Assembly: GCA_018241265.1 (NCBI GenBank)
Contig: JAFEEF010000036.1
Location: 156,791-220,790, forward strand
Direction of reading: 5' to 3'
DNA from: Pseudomonadota bacterium
Lineage (GTDB): Bacteria; Pseudomonadota; Gammaproteobacteria; Burkholderiales; Burkholderiaceae_C
Length of the DNA: 64,000 nt
The position numbers and the translations under genes were made by a program. This document shows, one piece after another, positions 1 to 8,701 of the stretch; position 1 is the first letter of the stretch; each line of letters starts with the position of its first letter. Under the pieces are notes generated by a model. That model did no database searches. It worked only from the letters and a program-made list of their open reading frames with translations, and was not told the DNA's origin.

Positions 1-1
1 C

Positions 2-1240
2 ATCCTGCCCGGCCACTACAAGGGCAAGGACCTCAACATCGTCAGCGTGTTCGAAGCCGTCGGCGAGTTCACCGCCGGCCGCATGAACGAAGAGGACTTC
101 TGCCAGATCGAGCGGCGCGCGATCCCCGGCACCGGCTCGTGCGGCGGCATGTACACCGCCAACACGATGAGCTCGGCGTTCGAGGCGCTCGGCATGAGCC
201 TGCCCTATTCGTCGACGATGGCCAACCCGCACGACGAGATCGTCGGCAACGCGAAGGAGGCGGCGCGCGTCCTCGTCGAAGCGGTGAGGAAGGACCTGAA
301 GCCGCGCGACATCGTGACGCGCGAATCGATCGAGAACGCCGTCGCGGTCATCATGGCGACCGGCGGCTCGACCAACGCGGTGCTGCACTTCCTCGCGATC
401 GCGCATGCCGGCGGCATCGAGTGGACGATCGACGACTTCGAGCGGGTGCGCCGCAAGGTCCCGGTGCTGTGCGACCTGAAGCCGTCGGGCAAGTACCTCG
501 CGGTCGACCTGCACCGCGCCGGGGGCATACCGCAGGTGATGAAGGTGCTGCTGAAGGCCGGCCTGCTGCACGGCGACTGCATGACGATCACCGGCAAGAC
601 GATCGCCGAGACGCTCGCCGACGTCCCCGACGTGCCGCGCGCCGACCAGGACGTGATCCGTCCGATCGACCAGCCGATGTATGCGCAAGGCCACCTGGCG
701 ATCGTGAAGGGCAACCTCGCGACCGAAGGCGCCGTCGCGAAGATCACCGGCCTGAAGAACCCGGCGATCACCGGTCCGGCGCGCGTGTTCGACGACGAGC
801 AGTCGGCGCTCGCCGCGATCATGGCGCGGCAGATCAAGGACGGCGACGTGATGGTGCTGCGCTACCTCGGCCCGAAGGGCGCACCGGGGATGCCGGAGAT
901 GCTCGCGCCGACGAGCGCGCTGGTCGGCCAGGGCCTGGGCGAATCGGTCGGCCTGATCACCGACGGGCGCTTCTCGGGCGGCACCTGGGGCATGGTCGTC
1001 GGCCACGTCGCGCCGGAGGCGTATGCCGGCGGCAATATCGCGCTGGTGCATGAGGGCGACTCGATCACGATCGACGCCCATACACTGACCTTGCAGCTCA
1101 ACATCGACGACGCCGAGCTCGCGCGCCGCCGTGCCGCCTGGAAGGCGCCGGCGCCGCGCTACACGCGCGGCGTGCTCGCGAAGTTCGCCAACAGCGCGTC
1201 CAGCGCGAGCCTGGGCGCGGTGCTCGACCGCTTCGACTGA
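2..1240 (+). CDS. ilvD: Dihydroxy-acid dehydratase, 3' part
   Basis: Catalyses dehydration of 2,3-dihydroxy-isovalerate or 2,3-dihydroxy-3-methylvalerate to the 2-oxo acid, the third common step of branched-chain amino acid synthesis in the cytoplasm. The frame is open from base 2, so the gene begins left of the window; 413 codons including the stop are present of a family length near 560-620. Visible hallmarks are [18 protein letters not shown] (the cysteine-containing IlvD signature), [11 protein letters not shown], and the C-terminal [10 protein letters not shown] motif, all characteristic of IlvD/Edd enzymes. The internal GTG at 47 is not a start, because homology continues upstream of it. 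The next gene is convergent. Identification is firm; only the N-terminal third is missing from view. Confidence 0.97.
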   Translation: MLPGHYKGKDLNIVSVFEAVGEFTAGRMNEEDFCQIERRAIPGTGSCGGMYTANTMSSAFEALGMSLPYSSTMANPHDEIVGNAKEAARVLVEAVRKDLKPRDIVTRESIENAVAVIMATGGSTNAVLHFLAIAHAGGIEWTIDDFERVRRKVPVLCDLKPSGKYLAVDLHRAGGIPQVMKVLLKAGLLHGDCMTITGKTIAETLADVPDVPRADQDVIRPIDQPMYAQGHLAIVKGNLATEGAVAKITGLKNPAITGPARVFDDEQSALAAIMARQIKDGDVMVLRYLGPKGAPGMPEMLAPTSALVGQGLGESVGLITDGRFSGGTWGMVVGHVAPEAYAGGNIALVHEGDSITIDAHTLTLQLNIDDAELARRRAAWKAPAPRYTRGVLAKFANSASSASLGAVLDRFD

Positions 1241-1279
1241 GTCGCCGGAGGAAAGCTGCGCGCGCGGGCGCGGAACGCG

Positions 1280-1564
1280 TCAGCGCCCGCCGCCTTCGCG
1301 GCCCTTGCGGCGGCCGCGCGTCTCGAGGCCGAGCGCCTGGAGGTTGTCTTCGCGCCGCTTGCGCTTGCGGTCCTCCATCTTCTCCATCTCGCGCCGCTTG
1401 TTGAGGCCCGAGGTATCCGCCCACCACCACCAGACGATGGCGAGCAGGAACGGCAGGGCGAACTTCCACAGGTCGCCGCCGAGGGTCCAGGTCCAGTTGC
1501 CGACCGGGCCGATGCCGGCCAGGTTCAGCACGACGAGCAGTACGCCGACGATGACGAAGAGCAT
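1280..1564 (-). CDS. Small Trp-rich membrane protein (TIGR04438 type)
   Basis: A 94-residue protein with a hydrophobic N-terminus, a short loop containing WTWTLGGDLWKFALPF, a second hydrophobic run ending in four consecutive Trp residues, and a highly charged Arg/Lys/Glu tail. This layout matches the small Trp-rich protein family common in Burkholderiales, whose function is unknown. The start at 1564 (MLFVIVG) is preferred over an upstream in-frame start at 1588 because AGGAG lies at proper spacing upstream and the membrane segment follows at once. It probably sits in the inner membrane with a cytoplasmic C-terminus. It converges on ilvD with about 40 bases between the stops. Confidence 0.8.
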   Translation of the reverse strand: MLFVIVGVLLVVLNLAGIGPVGNWTWTLGGDLWKFALPFLLAIVWWWWADTSGLNKRREMEKMEDRKRKRREDNLQALGLETRGRRKGREGGGR

Positions 1565-1698
1565 GGGTTGAACTCCTGCACGGCACACGAATCCGAGCCG
1601 CTGCGGCTCGCTCTGCCTGAACTCGGTATCAGCTCGGCATTTCGGCGATCCGCTATCCTGACTGTAGCCCTACGCGCGCCGATCGGACCCGTCTCGCC

Positions 1699-2013
1699 AT
1701 GAAATCGTCGATCCCTGCCCTTGCCCTGCTGCTCGCTGCCGTCGCCGCCCCCGGTGCGCACGCGCAAAGCGACCTCGCCGACAAGCGCAAGCTCTGCCTG
1801 TCCTGCCATGACATCAACGTCAAGAAGGTCGGCCCGGCGTTCAAGGATGTCGCGGCGCGCTACGCCGGGCAGAGCGATGCCGCGGCCAAGCTGACGCAGA
1901 AGGTGCTGAAAGGCGGCGCCGGTACCTGGGGCGCGGTGCCGATGCCGGCCAATCCGCAGCTCAACGAGGCCGAGGCCCGGCAGCTCGTCGACTGGGTGCT
2001 GTCGCAGAAATAG
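1699..2013 (+). CDS. Periplasmic class I cytochrome c (c551/c552-like)
   Basis: A 104-residue single-heme cytochrome c acting as a periplasmic electron carrier. A signal peptide covers about residues 1-22 (AHA|QS). The heme site is C33-L-S-C-H37, and the likely sixth ligand Met82 lies in the VPMPANPQL segment, as in small cytochromes c551/c552. The length is typical of the family. The gene stands alone, with about 134 bases separating it from the divergent small membrane protein gene on its left. Its redox partner cannot be told from the sequence; a peroxidase or terminal oxidase is usual in the family. Confidence 0.9.
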   Translation: MKSSIPALALLLAAVAAPGAHAQSDLADKRKLCLSCHDINVKKVGPAFKDVAARYAGQSDAAAKLTQKVLKGGAGTWGAVPMPANPQLNEAEARQLVDWVLSQK

Positions 2014-2047
2014 CCCGGCCGGCGCAGCGACGACCGGAGCGCCCGTC

Positions 2048-2224
2048 ATGCCGCCACCGTTTCGCCTGCACGTCCCCGATGCCGACATCGCCGACCTGCG
2101 CGAGCGCCTCGCGCGCACCCGCTGGCCCGACCGGCCGGCCGGCGCGGCGTGGCAAACCGGCACCGATCTCGGCTGCTGCAGGCGCTGGCCGGACGCCCGC
2201 GTCTCGGCGTGCGCGGGCCAATGA
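2048..2224 (+). pseudogene. Truncated epoxide hydrolase, N-terminal fragment
   Basis: The ATG at 2048 opens a 58-codon frame whose first 41 residues (FRLHVPDADIADLRERLARTR, then WPDRPAGAAWQTGTDL) read like the start of the EHN domain of bacterial alpha/beta-hydrolase epoxide hydrolases. Homology stops abruptly after GTDL and the frame ends at 2224 after an unrelated Cys/Arg-rich tail. The whole catalytic hydrolase domain (about 330 residues) is absent downstream. The break lies just before an inverted-repeat element at 2231. I read this as a 5' remnant of a deleted gene; the family call rests on recognising the motif pattern, not on a search. Confidence 0.65.
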
Positions 2225-2230
2225 CGCCTC

Positions 2231-2391
2231 GTGCAGCGTTCGACCCTGTGCGGCACTGAATAAAACCGATGGATTTGTCGTCGTGGCTAGGCGCAAACCG
2301 CAGTGATACCCGAAGGTATCGCGAGGATTTGCAACGCCGCCACGGCGGCAAAGACGCGGCTTTATGTGCCGCACAGTGTCGAACGCTGCAC
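2231..2391. repeat. MITE-like element with 26-bp terminal inverted repeats
   Basis: Bases 2231-2256 and 2366-2391 are inverted copies matching at 25 of 26 positions. The similarity continues inward at a 3-base offset (ATAAAACCG against ATAAAGCCG on the other strand). The 109-base core is visibly less GC-rich than its surroundings and holds a perfect hairpin, GATACC-CGAA-GGTATC, at 2305-2320. It has no coding capacity. Size and structure fit a miniature inverted-repeat element or the fused ends of a deleted insertion sequence. It separates the broken epoxide hydrolase from the PHB depolymerase, so it may also form part of the latter's leader region. Confidence 0.6.
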
Positions 2392-2455
2392 TAGCATCGA
2401 TGGCCACCTACGACGAGCCGCACCGACGAGCGCGGCCCCACCTCAGGAGACAGGC

Positions 2456-3946
2456 ATGAACTTCCGCATCGGATGCGCCGCCGTCGCGGCGCTGCTGGCC
2501 ACGTGCGCGGCGGCGTCGGCACAGGCGGCGACCACGCTCCCCGCGCTGAACATCGACCCGACGCAGACCACGGTCTCGGGGCTGTCGTCCGGCGCCTTCA
2601 TGGCGAACCAGCTCGGCTACGCCTATTCGGCGACCTTCCACGGCGTCGCGATGTTCGCCGGCGGCCCGTACATGTGCGCCGGCCACAGCAACTACACCGC
2701 TTGCATGTACAACGCGGTGATCAGCACGAACATGCTGAACACGATGCAGGCCGACCTCAACAACTGGAGCGGCACCGCGATCGATCCGAAGGCCGGTGTC
2801 GCCGCTCAGAAGATCTACATGTTCGTCGGCACGAGCGACTACACCGTCGGCGTCAACCCGATGAACGCGGCGCAGACGCAATACACCGGCAACGGCGTGC
2901 CCGCGGCCGGCCTGTCGTACGTGAAGCGCAGCAACACTGCGCACGTCTTCCCGACCGATTTCGCCGGCAGCGGCGACAACGCCTGCAACAGCTCGACCTC
3001 GCCCTACATCGCCAACTGCGGCTACGACGGCGCGAAGGCCGCGTTCAACGCCTTCTACGGCACGCTGAACCCGCGCAACGACGCGCCCGCGGCCGGCAAC
3101 TACATCGAGTTCGACCAGACCGCCTACACCACCAACCCGGGCATGGCCGCGACCGGCTGGATCTACGTGCCGGCGTCGTGCGCGTCCGGCACGAAGTGCC
3201 GCCTGCACGTCGCGCTGCACGGCTGCCTGCAGAACTACGCGACGATCGGCGACAAGTTCCTGAAGAACACCGGCTACACGCGCTGGGCCGACACGAACGA
3301 CATCGTCGTGCTGTTCCCGCAGACCAAGGTGGACAACACGAGCCGCAGCACCGCCGCGAGCGGGATGCTGCCGAACCCGAACGGCTGCTGGGACTGGATC
3401 GGCTGGTACGGCGGCAACTTCGCGCAGAAGAGCGGTACCCAGCAGGCCGCATTGAAGGCGATGGTCGACCACGTGTCGTCCGGCTCCGGCGGCGGCGGCG
3501 GCACGCTGCCTGCGCCGACCGGCGTCGCGACCTCGAACGCCACGACGAGCAGCATGACGATCGCCTGGAACGCGGTGAGCGGCGCGACCGGCTATGACGT
3601 CTATCGCAACGGCGGCAAGGTCAACGCATCGCCCGTCACCGCGACCAGCTACACCGACACCGGCCTCGCGCCGGCGACGACCTATGGCTGGACGGTCGCG
3701 GCCGTCGACGCCAACGGCATCGACGGCGCGATGTCGGCCGCGGCGAGCGGCACGACGACCGGCAGCGCCGCGGTCTGCTACACCGCATCGAACTACGCCC
3801 ACACCGTCGCCGGCCGCGCCCACCAGAGCCTGGGGCGCGCCTATGCCAACGGGTCGAACCAGGACATGGGCTTGTGGAACGTCTTCGTCGTCACGACGTT
3901 GAAGCAGACGGGGACGAACTACTACGTCATCGGCAGCTGCCCGTGA
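2456..3946 (+). CDS. Extracellular poly(3-hydroxybutyrate) depolymerase, type 2 catalytic domain
   Basis: A 496-residue secreted esterase that hydrolyses extracellular short-chain polyhydroxyalkanoate. The signal peptide is residues 1-24. The lipase box G-L-S44-S-G lies near the N-terminus and the oxyanion motif LHGC (His255) lies C-terminal to it, the order that defines type 2 depolymerases. Asp128 (GTSDYT) and His163 (AHVFPTD) are the likely remaining triad members. A Gly-rich linker (about 342-350) leads to a fibronectin type III domain (about 352-434) and a C-terminal substrate-binding domain (about 440-496). The ATG at 2456 is chosen because CAGGAGA precedes it and the signal peptide begins there; an upstream in-frame codon at 2303 is rejected. 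With the phasin-like gene at 6801 it suggests a PHB-using lifestyle. Confidence 0.93.
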   Translation: MNFRIGCAAVAALLATCAAASAQAATTLPALNIDPTQTTVSGLSSGAFMANQLGYAYSATFHGVAMFAGGPYMCAGHSNYTACMYNAVISTNMLNTMQADLNNWSGTAIDPKAGVAAQKIYMFVGTSDYTVGVNPMNAAQTQYTGNGVPAAGLSYVKRSNTAHVFPTDFAGSGDNACNSSTSPYIANCGYDGAKAAFNAFYGTLNPRNDAPAAGNYIEFDQTAYTTNPGMAATGWIYVPASCASGTKCRLHVALHGCLQNYATIGDKFLKNTGYTRWADTNDIVVLFPQTKVDNTSRSTAASGMLPNPNGCWDWIGWYGGNFAQKSGTQQAALKAMVDHVSSGSGGGGGTLPAPTGVATSNATTSSMTIAWNAVSGATGYDVYRNGGKVNASPVTATSYTDTGLAPATTYGWTVAAVDANGIDGAMSAAASGTTTGSAAVCYTASNYAHTVAGRAHQSLGRAYANGSNQDMGLWNVFVVTTLKQTGTNYYVIGSCP

Positions 3947-4000
3947 ACTCGGTTGACGTCGCGTCACCGCGCTTCTTCGATCCTCGTTCGCCGCCTGCGG

Positions 4001-4090
4001 CAGCCCGCCGGCCTCGCCCGGCAGCCGACCTACTTTCTTCTGCTGGCCCAGAAGAAAGGGACTCGCCTGCCGGGCGAGTCCGGCGGGCTG
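4001..4090. terminator. Large imperfect palindrome between convergent genes
   Basis: Arms 4001-4024 and 4067-4090 are inverted copies matching at 23 of 24 bases. A nested perfect 10-bp stem (4033-4042 with 4049-4058, CTTTCTTCTG paired with CAGAAGAAAG) closes on a 6-base loop. The element lies between the stops of the PHB depolymerase (+) and the beta-propeller gene (-), so it is well placed as a bidirectional terminator. Because it is nearly self-complementary, the frames on both strands encode almost the same peptide pattern (PAGLARQ, FLL, QKK, LPGE, GGL). It looks like a dispersed intergenic repeat family rather than a gene. Confidence 0.6.
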
Positions 4091-4147
4091 CTGCTCAGAG
4101 CACAAGCGCAGAGAGCAGCGGCGATCGCAAGCAGGTCGCCGCCGCCG

Positions 4148-5872
4148 TCAAGGCGCCAGCCCGAACACCGTCACCGTCTTGTACGTCCCGACGTACACGC
4201 GCCCGTTCGCCTGCATCGCCGTGAGGTAGGCGTTGTTGCGCGAGTTCGACCACGTGCCCGCCGTCGCCTGGTAGATCGGCGCGCCGAGACTGGCAGCGTC
4301 GTACGCCTCGAGCTGCGGGTTCGTCACGCGGCGCACCAGCCAGACGACGCCGGTGCCCGGCGTCGTGCCGTTGGACGACACGATGGGCATCGAGCCGCCC
4401 CAGCCGCCCGTGCTCGTGCCCGAAGCCGCCGCGGTCAGCGCGGGCTTGGTCGCGGCCGACACGGCGTACGAATGCAGCACCGCGTTGGCGGTCTGCACAT
4501 AGACCAGCGGACCCGTGGCGGTCGAGTTGTAGTAGGCCGGCCCGCCCCAGGTGCCGGCGCCCGGGCTCGAGATGCGCAGCTTCTGCAGTGCGCCGGCGTT
4601 GCTCAGGCTGTAGCCGCCGAGGCGGTTCTGGTTCAGCAGGTACAGCACCGAGTCCTTGCCGATCGCCAGTGCGAGCGGCGGTACCGTTGCACCGAGCGAC
4701 GGCAGGAGCATCACGCCGCCCGAGCCGAAGTCGGCGTCCTCGTCGTTCAGCGAGTTGTAGTTGCCCGGCGTGAAGGTCGACAGCGCGTTGCCCAGGCTGG
4801 CCGACAGCGCGAGCACGCTCTCGCCGTAGTTGCGGCCGCCCTGGTTGGCATCGAAGTCGCCGTTGCCGGTGACGGCGTAGACGCGGCCCGCCGCGTTGAT
4901 CGCCGGACCGAAGCCCGAGCCCCAGACGCTCGACAGCTTGTAGCCCGCCGGATCGTCGACGGTGTTGAACGCCGCCTGCAGCTGCAGGCTGGGCGCATAG
5001 CGCAGCATCCAGCCGGTGATGTTGCCGGCGTTGTTGTCGCAGTGCGAGCCGATGCCGACGTAGACCGAGTTGCTGCCCCAGGCGAGCGCCGCGCGGCTCC
5101 ACTGGTTCTTCGCATCGAAGCCTATCGTCGTACCGTCGGACATCTGTGCCGTCGGCGCCAGATCGACCGGCGCGACCACGTCGCCGCCGTCGGTCAGGCT
5201 CAGGCGGTGGATCGTGTTGCGGAACGTGCCGGTCGTCGGCTCGGTCGCGGCGATCAGGTAGATCGACGCCTTGGTGGCCGATTCGCGCACGATCACCGGC
5301 GTGCTCGAGATGCCGGTCTCGGGGATCACGTCGCCGCAACCCACGTCGGCCGACTGCTGCGCCGGCCCGAGGTTGCGCTGCCACAGCAGCGCATAGTTCT
5401 GCGCGTCGTACGCATAGACGCTGTTGTGGCCGGTCGCGACGACCAGCACGTCGTGGAAGGCCGCGGGGTTGCCGCCGCTCGCCGGGAACGGGAAGCGCGA
5501 CACGAGCAGCGGCTGCGCCAGCACGTTGCCATCGACGTTCAGCGTCGTCAGCAAGCCGAAGTTGCTCGATGCGACGTTGGCCGGCGTCAGCACGGTCTCG
5601 GCCTGGTTCCAGCCGGTGCGCAGCGCGTCGTAGTGGAAGGTCGTCACGTCGATGCCGGTACCGGCGAACGGCCGCTCGAGCGCGGCCTGGGCGTTCGGAT
5701 GCAGCGGCGTCGGCCCGTGCACGCCGCCGGGAGGATCGGCGCGCACCGCCGTGTGGTTGTCGAGCGGCTGGCCGTCCGGACCAAGGACGGCAGGCTCGGC
5801 GGCCCGCGACATCGCGGGCGCCATCAGGATCGCGGCAGTACACAGCGCGACCATGCCATTGATGCGGATCAT
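4148..5872 (-). CDS. Secreted PQQ-like beta-propeller protein
   Basis: A 574-residue exported protein. A signal peptide occupies about residues 1-24 (ending SRAAEP). The body carries repeated WD/PQQ-like blades such as VLVVATGHNSVYAYDA, VYAVTGNGDFD and VLYLLNQNRLGGYSL, giving a predicted multi-bladed propeller. I do not see the residues needed to call it a catalytic quinoprotein dehydrogenase, so the fold is the safe call and the function is unknown. The ATG at 5872 is preferred over one at 5896 because AAGGAG precedes it and the signal peptide follows. It converges on the PHB depolymerase across the palindrome at 4001-4090. No operon partner is apparent. Confidence 0.75.
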   Translation of the reverse strand: MIRINGMVALCTAAILMAPAMSRAAEPAVLGPDGQPLDNHTAVRADPPGGVHGPTPLHPNAQAALERPFAGTGIDVTTFHYDALRTGWNQAETVLTPANVASSNFGLLTTLNVDGNVLAQPLLVSRFPFPASGGNPAAFHDVLVVATGHNSVYAYDAQNYALLWQRNLGPAQQSADVGCGDVIPETGISSTPVIVRESATKASIYLIAATEPTTGTFRNTIHRLSLTDGGDVVAPVDLAPTAQMSDGTTIGFDAKNQWSRAALAWGSNSVYVGIGSHCDNNAGNITGWMLRYAPSLQLQAAFNTVDDPAGYKLSSVWGSGFGPAINAAGRVYAVTGNGDFDANQGGRNYGESVLALSASLGNALSTFTPGNYNSLNDEDADFGSGGVMLLPSLGATVPPLALAIGKDSVLYLLNQNRLGGYSLSNAGALQKLRISSPGAGTWGGPAYYNSTATGPLVYVQTANAVLHSYAVSAATKPALTAAASGTSTGGWGGSMPIVSSNGTTPGTGVVWLVRRVTNPQLEAYDAASLGAPIYQATAGTWSNSRNNAYLTAMQANGRVYVGTYKTVTVFGLAP

Positions 5873-6072
5873 CTGAGGTTCTCCTTCGCGGTACATGTAG
5901 TCGTCCTCGAGATCGCCTCGTCACGCCACCCCTGCAGACGCGCCGCGGCGAGCGGGGCCGATTCTCCGTGCGGTTGATGTCGATAGGCAACGCAGCGTTC
6001 AGGGGGTCGCGAACGCTGGGGCAAAATCGCCACGCCTACGAGCCCGCGCCGCACTCGCACCGCCCGCCCACC

Positions 6073-6702
6073 ATGTTCCCGCTCGACACCCTCGCCGCCT
6101 ACCTCGCGGCCACCTTGCTGGTCGTGCTGGCGCCCGGGCCGGACAACATCCTCGCGATCAGCCGCGGGCTGAGCCAGGGACGAACTGCCGCGGCGCTGTC
6201 GTCGATCGGCGCCGGGCTCGGCATCATGTGCCACACCTTGGCCGCGACGCTCGGGCTCACGCTCGTCATCCAGACTTCGCCGCTGGCCTTCTGGGCGATC
6301 AAGATCGTCGGCGCGGCTTACCTGCTGTGGCTGGGCTGGAAGGCGCTGACGTCGCGCAACCTGGTGTCGTTCGAGCCGGCGGCGCGCCAGCCGCTGCCGC
6401 GCGTCTTCGCGACCGGCCTGCTGTCGAACGTGCTGAACCCGAAGCCGGGGCTGTTCGTGCTGGCCTTCATCCCGCAGTTCGTCAGCGCTTCGCGCGGACC
6501 GGTGGCTGGTCAGATGCTCGGCTACGGCGCGATCTTCGCGGTACTCACGGCGCTGATCTTCACGCTGCTCGGCAGTTCGGCGGCGCGGCTGTCGCGCTGG
6601 CTCTCGGTGCGGCCGCGTGCAGCGCAGACGCTCAACGTCGGTGCCGGGCTGGCGTTCATCGCATCCGGCGTATCGATCCTCGCGCTCGGCCGCCGCCGTT
6701 AG
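6073..6702 (+). CDS. LysE/RhtB family amino acid exporter
   Basis: A 209-residue inner-membrane protein of the LysE superfamily that exports amino acids or related metabolites. The N-terminal APGPDNILAISRGLSQG motif and the LNPKPGLFVLAFIPQFV motif are diagnostic. Hydrophobic segments are consistent with the usual six helices, and the length is typical (about 205-210). The start at 6073 (MFPLDTLAAY) places the first helix at the N-terminus; the frame is open 35 codons further upstream but that stretch is Arg/His-rich and unlike the family. The substrate cannot be deduced. Single gene, same strand as the phasin-like gene that follows. Confidence 0.9.
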   Translation: MFPLDTLAAYLAATLLVVLAPGPDNILAISRGLSQGRTAAALSSIGAGLGIMCHTLAATLGLTLVIQTSPLAFWAIKIVGAAYLLWLGWKALTSRNLVSFEPAARQPLPRVFATGLLSNVLNPKPGLFVLAFIPQFVSASRGPVAGQMLGYGAIFAVLTALIFTLLGSSAARLSRWLSVRPRAAQTLNVGAGLAFIASGVSILALGRRR

Positions 6703-6800
6703 CGGTCGCCAGCGGCCGACGCGGGCCTGCGGCCCCGTCCGACAGAAGGCGGCCGAGGCGGTTCGGATACTGGCGCCGTCCAGGTCTTTCCGGAGCGCCG

Positions 6801-7193
6801 ATGAGAACCACATCCACGAGCGCAGCGCTCGCGCGCAAGGGCGCGGAGCTCGCCATGGTGACGCCGCAGGTCGTGATGCAACGCCTCTTGCGCATGGCGA
6901 CCGCCCCGCTGCCCTGGTCGCAGCGCGACCGCACCGAGTTCACCCGCATGACGAGCGAGAAGGCGAGCGCCTTCGGCGAAGCCTGGTTCGGCATGTGGCT
7001 CAACTCGTTCGAGACGCAGCAGCGCATGGCGCTGGCGCTGTGGCGATCGTTCCTCGTGCCCGGTGCAGGCGCGCAGGGCGCGTGGCGCGCCGCGACGCAT
7101 TGGCAGGATGGCGCCGTCTCGACGCTGCATCGCGGCCTGGCGCCGGTGCATCGCAAAGCGGTCGCCAACGCGCGGCGCCTCGCGCGGCGCTGA
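6801..7193 (+). CDS. Phasin-like PHA granule-associated protein
   Basis: A 130-residue, mostly helical protein without signal peptide or membrane segment. The run MVTPQVVMQRLLRMA, the charged TRMTSEKASAFGEAW segment and the amphipathic helices after it resemble the small phasin-like granule proteins of Burkholderiales that coat polyhydroxyalkanoate granules. CGGAG precedes the ATG at 6801. The gene ends 12 bases before topoisomerase IB starts, so the two may be co-transcribed. The presence of a PHB depolymerase nearby fits. The family assignment is by overall resemblance and is moderate; an unrelated helical protein is possible. Confidence 0.6.
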   Translation: MRTTSTSAALARKGAELAMVTPQVVMQRLLRMATAPLPWSQRDRTEFTRMTSEKASAFGEAWFGMWLNSFETQQRMALALWRSFLVPGAGAQGAWRAATHWQDGAVSTLHRGLAPVHRKAVANARRLARR

Positions 7194-7204
7194 ACTCGCG
7201 CACG

Positions 7205-8284
7205 ATGTCCACGGGCCCAGGATCGCTGCCCGAACTCCGCGACGCGGTGCCGCGAGGGCTGATCTACGTCAGCGACCGCGCGCCCGGCATCTCACGCAGG
7301 CGCAACGGCAAGGGCTACGTCTACCGGCTGCCCGACGGCGGACGGCTTGCCGACGACCACGAGCTGCAGCGCATCCGCTCGCTCGCGATCCCGCCGGCCT
7401 ACACGCAGGTGTGGATCTGCACCGAGGCGCGCGGCCATCTGCAGGCGACCGGTCGCGATGCGCGCGGCCGCAAGCAATACCGCTATCACCCGGACTGGCG
7501 CACCGCGCGCGACGCGACCAAGTACGACCGGCTGCTCGACTTCGCTGCGGCGCTGCCGCGCATCCGCGCGCAGGTCGAGCGCGACCTCGCCGCGCCGATC
7601 GGACCCGGCCTCGGCCGCGCGCTCGTGCTGGCGACGATCGTGCGGCTGCTCGACACGACCATGCTGCGCATCGGCAACGACGAGTACGCGCGCCAGAACG
7701 GCTCGTATGGCCTCACGACCTTGCAGCCGCGCCACGTGCGCGTCGACGGCACGCGCCTCCAGCTGCGCTTTCGCGGCAAGAGCGGCGTGCTGCGCGAGGT
7801 TGCCGTCGACGATGCGCGCGTCGCCCGCATCGTCGCGCGTTGCCAGGCGCTGCCCGGGCAGGAACTATTCGGCTACCTCGCCGATGACGGCCAGGTGCAG
7901 ACCGTAGGCTCGGCCGACGTCAACGACTACCTGCGCCATGCGAGCGGCGGCGACTACACCGCGAAGGACTTCCGCACTTGGCACGGCAGCGTGCACGCCC
8001 TCGAATTGCTGCGCGCCGGCGTCGGTGCCGAGGCGCCGGGCCGCAGCCGCGCGAAGGCCGTGCTCGAAGGCGTCGCGCTGCGCCTCGGCAACACCGTCGC
8101 GGTGTGCCGCAAGGCCTATGTGCATCCGCAGGTGCTCGAATTGCTGACCGGCGACGGGTTGCCTGCCGACGCCCCGCCGCCGGCACGTCGTGCCGGCCTG
8201 AGCCTGGCCGAGCGGCGCTTCGTCGCGTTCCTGGGGATCGGCCGCAAGCTGCATAAGCAACCCGCACGAGGAGCGACTTCATGA
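7205..8284 (+). CDS. DNA topoisomerase IB
   Basis: A 359-residue poxvirus-type topoisomerase IB that relaxes supercoils through a 3'-phosphotyrosyl intermediate. The N-terminal domain (GKGYVYRLPDG, LAIPPAYTQVWIC, GRKQYRYHPDWR) and C-terminal catalytic domain are both complete. Likely catalytic residues are Arg155 (LRIGNDEYA), Lys192 (FRGKSG), Arg257 and His260 (KDFRTWHG), and the nucleophile Tyr305 (CRKAYVHP). Length is typical of the bacterial homologues. Its stop overlaps the start of the next gene by 4 bases (ATGA), implying translational coupling. Its specific cellular role in bacteria is not settled. Confidence 0.93.
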   Translation: MSTGPGSLPELRDAVPRGLIYVSDRAPGISRRRNGKGYVYRLPDGGRLADDHELQRIRSLAIPPAYTQVWICTEARGHLQATGRDARGRKQYRYHPDWRTARDATKYDRLLDFAAALPRIRAQVERDLAAPIGPGLGRALVLATIVRLLDTTMLRIGNDEYARQNGSYGLTTLQPRHVRVDGTRLQLRFRGKSGVLREVAVDDARVARIVARCQALPGQELFGYLADDGQVQTVGSADVNDYLRHASGGDYTAKDFRTWHGSVHALELLRAGVGAEAPGRSRAKAVLEGVALRLGNTVAVCRKAYVHPQVLELLTGDGLPADAPPPARRAGLSLAERRFVAFLGIGRKLHKQPARGATS

Positions 8285-8664
8285 GTACCTTTCGCTTCGG
8301 CGCCATCGGCGCACCCGGCACCTGGCGCGGCAGTGCGCGCGCCGACATCGAAGAGCGCTCCGGCTTCCCCGCGCTGCTGGCACAACGCGGCCTGATGCGC
8401 GACGACGAATGCCTCGTCGGCATCGAGCTGGGCACCGCGACCGATGACAAGGAAGGCGATCACGCGATGGTGCACGGACTCCTGGTATTCCGCGCCGGTC
8501 ACGAGCCGCCCGAGGGCAGCGCCGAAGGCGGCGGCGCATTGCCGGTACGCAAGGTCAGCGTCCGCCTGACGCCGACCGAGTTCGTCGCAGCCTTCGGCTC
8601 GCTCGCGGTCACGCTGTCGGCCGACGGCGTGCTCGAAGGCCGCTCCTGCGAATTCCTCGACTGA
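8281..8664 (+). CDS. Conserved-looking hypothetical protein coupled to topoisomerase IB
   Basis: A 127-residue soluble protein I do not recognise. It has no signal peptide or hydrophobic segment. It is acidic in its middle (MRDDECLVGIELGTATDD) and ends with a compact mixed alpha/beta region (VRLTPTEFVAAFGSLAVTLSADGVLEG). The start codon overlaps the topoisomerase stop in an ATGA arrangement, so it is very probably translated as the second cistron and may act with it. No catalytic motif is seen. It converges on the small membrane protein at 8702. Confidence 0.65.
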   Translation: MSTFRFGAIGAPGTWRGSARADIEERSGFPALLAQRGLMRDDECLVGIELGTATDDKEGDHAMVHGLLVFRAGHEPPEGSAEGGGALPVRKVSVRLTPTEFVAAFGSLAVTLSADGVLEGRSCEFLD

Positions 8665-8701
8665 TCGGATCCGACTCGAAGATCGTGGTTGGCGCAGGCG
8701 C

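Noticed and set aside
3953-5977. A long plus-strand frame opposite the beta-propeller gene.
   Set aside because: It is Arg/His/Val-rich shadow translation of a high-GC gene; the minus-strand frame has a signal peptide, ribosome site and propeller repeats.
7979-7995. A TGGCACG...TGCA string resembling a sigma-54 -24/-12 promoter.
   Set aside because: The spacing is one base too long and it lies inside the topoisomerase IB gene with no gene start downstream.
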